Notes under the pieces: model-generated
The model's input: the letters and a program-made list of their open reading frames with translations, nothing else
Databases searched by the model: none
Told to the model about the DNA's origin: nothing
Shown: positions 63,284 through 64,000 of the stretch, one piece after another
Layout of the letters: every line of letters begins with the position of its first letter
How positions within the stretch are numbered: the first letter of the stretch is position 1
Assembly (NCBI RefSeq): GCF_000733925.1
Contig: NZ_JPOO01000001.1
Location: forward strand, 1,798,001 to 1,862,000
Source: Arenibacter algicola
GTDB lineage: Bacteria > Bacteroidota > Bacteroidia > Flavobacteriales > Flavobacteriaceae
DNA length: 64,000 nt
Direction of reading: 5' to 3'
Position numbers and translations under genes: made by a program

Positions 63284-64000
63284 TGTTTGACTATTTTGTG
63301 GGTATCTATGGATATCCCGTCATTGACTAATAAATAATAAGTTCCTGATGAGAGGTTGGGAATTTCTAGTTGTGCCGTACCATTTTGGTACTTGAAGGAA
63401 GAAGACATGATTAATTCGCCTGCTGTTGAATAAATAGAAATTTCGATTTCCCCATTGGTTTCCCTAAAAGCTGATAGTATTACATGGTGGTCAAAGGGAT
63501 TCGGGTGTATGAACGAATTTTTTAATGTAATTATCTCTTCATGTAAACCTTGACAACTTAAATCTGTTGAGACTTGAATGATGTTGATATTTTGATCCAA
63601 TATTAATTTAAATGTATTTTCACTGGTGTTAAAATAGGATCCGTTATGGGTTATCTTATAATTATTGGCACCGCTCATTTTTAGTGTTAGAATATGGTTT
63701 TTGGTATCCAAGGCTGTTGTCACCAACAATTCTTCCGGTTGGGTAATTACAATATTTGAACAATTATTATAGTTGGGGAAACCTTGATTAGTCAAGCATA
63801 TTTCATATAGTCCTGATTTTAAATTAGTTATTTCAACATTTTCTGTAAAGGTATAGGTGTTATTTACATCTTGTCCAACTAACATAGCCGATGAATCAAA
63901 ATTTTTGTTTTTGGATGAAACAGTTATTATGCCGTTGTCAGAACCATTGCAGCTGAGTCCTGATGCCGTAATAGTATAATTATCAATTGGTAATTCAGAA
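63280..64000 (-). CDS. Secreted T9SS-tailed protein with SprB-like repeat (runs off right edge)
   Basis: The frame is open to the window edge, so the N-terminus is missing; an internal ATG at 63885 is not a start. The upstream part reads DNYTITASGLSCNGSDNGI, then YEICLTNQGFPNYNNCSNIVITQPEELLVT, resembling the Cys-containing SprB/PKD-type repeats of flavobacterial adhesins. The C-terminal 85 residues form a T9SS type A sorting domain (SFIHPNPFDHHVILSAF, SSGTYYLLVNDG, HKIVKQ). It is exported by type IX secretion and retained at the surface. A downstream FN3 lipoprotein gene overlaps its stop codon. Confidence 0.8.
   Translation of the reverse strand, partial: SELPIDNYTITASGLSCNGSDNGIITVSSKNKNFDSSAMLVGQDVNNTYTFTENVEITNLKSGLYEICLTNQGFPNYNNCSNIVITQPEELLVTTALDTKNHILTLKMSGANNYKITHNGSYFNTSENTFKLILDQNINIIQVSTDLSCQGLHEEIITLKNSFIHPNPFDHHVILSAFRETNGEIEISIYSTAGELIMSSSFKYQNGTAQLEIPNLSSGTYYLLVNDGISIDTHKIVKQ

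Noticed and set aside
1..64000. Search for tRNA, rRNA, CRISPR arrays, transposases, integrases and prophage
   Set aside because: No intergenic region shows the needed motifs, and no gene product resembles a recombinase or phage protein.

Overview
The window is chromosomal DNA from a marine-type member of the Bacteroidota, most likely family Flavobacteriaceae. I infer this from type IX secretion C-terminal domains, a bacteroidete-type LptD, an MCE protein, BshA, a propeller-type two-component sensor at the left edge, A-rich leaders without strong Shine-Dalgarno sequences, and a low overall G+C by eye. I see no rRNA, tRNA, CRISPR array, transposase or phage gene.

Layout. 1-8.9 kb: the 5' part of a propeller sensor gene (minus strand), then plus-strand genes for small hydrolases, an SMR exporter and a membrane protein. 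9.0-10.5 kb: a DnaQ-like/GIY-YIG fusion nuclease whose exonuclease half is degenerate. 10.5-15.5 kb: an apparent ECF sigma-factor regulon. Five promoters share GTAACC(C/T), exactly 13 bases, then ACATC. They precede two paralogous FNR-like flavin reductases (one in an operon with folE), a di-heme cytochrome lipoprotein, the sigma gene itself and a DoxX-like membrane protein. No anti-sigma gene lies beside it. This is the most notable system in the window. 15.7-18.4 kb: a quinone-oxidoreductase-like MDR enzyme, an SDR and a mono-heme cytochrome.

18.8-33.8 kb: a sugar-oxidation and catabolism locus built around an AraC regulator. To its left on the minus strand are an MFS transporter, a ketose 3-epimerase-like enzyme and a ThuA lipoprotein. 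To its right is a seven-gene plus-strand operon: a second ThuA protein, a TIM-barrel isomerase, Gfo/Idh/MocA, a zinc alcohol dehydrogenase, an SDR epimerase/dehydratase, a second Gfo/Idh/MocA and a 1069-residue cytochrome-fused PVC-type dehydrogenase. 34.2-41.9 kb: a conserved-looking 68-residue protein, a 206-bp nested inverted-repeat element abutting nhaD, an aldehyde dehydrogenase, a beta-helix/cytochrome c fusion next to a cytochrome c peroxidase, and a LytTR membrane regulator.

42.2-59.8 kb: mostly housekeeping and envelope genes. These are a short second DNA polymerase III alpha, lptD divergent from an amidase, MCE, an HdrD/GlpC-like iron-sulfur pair, a GH3/beta-lactamase-like fusion, bshA and an OmpA-family protein. 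59.9-64.0 kb: secreted proteins on the minus strand, including a PQQ-type sugar dehydrogenase with a repeat propeller and T9SS tail whose central part is clearly richer in G+C than its ends, and a T9SS-tailed protein that runs off the right edge.
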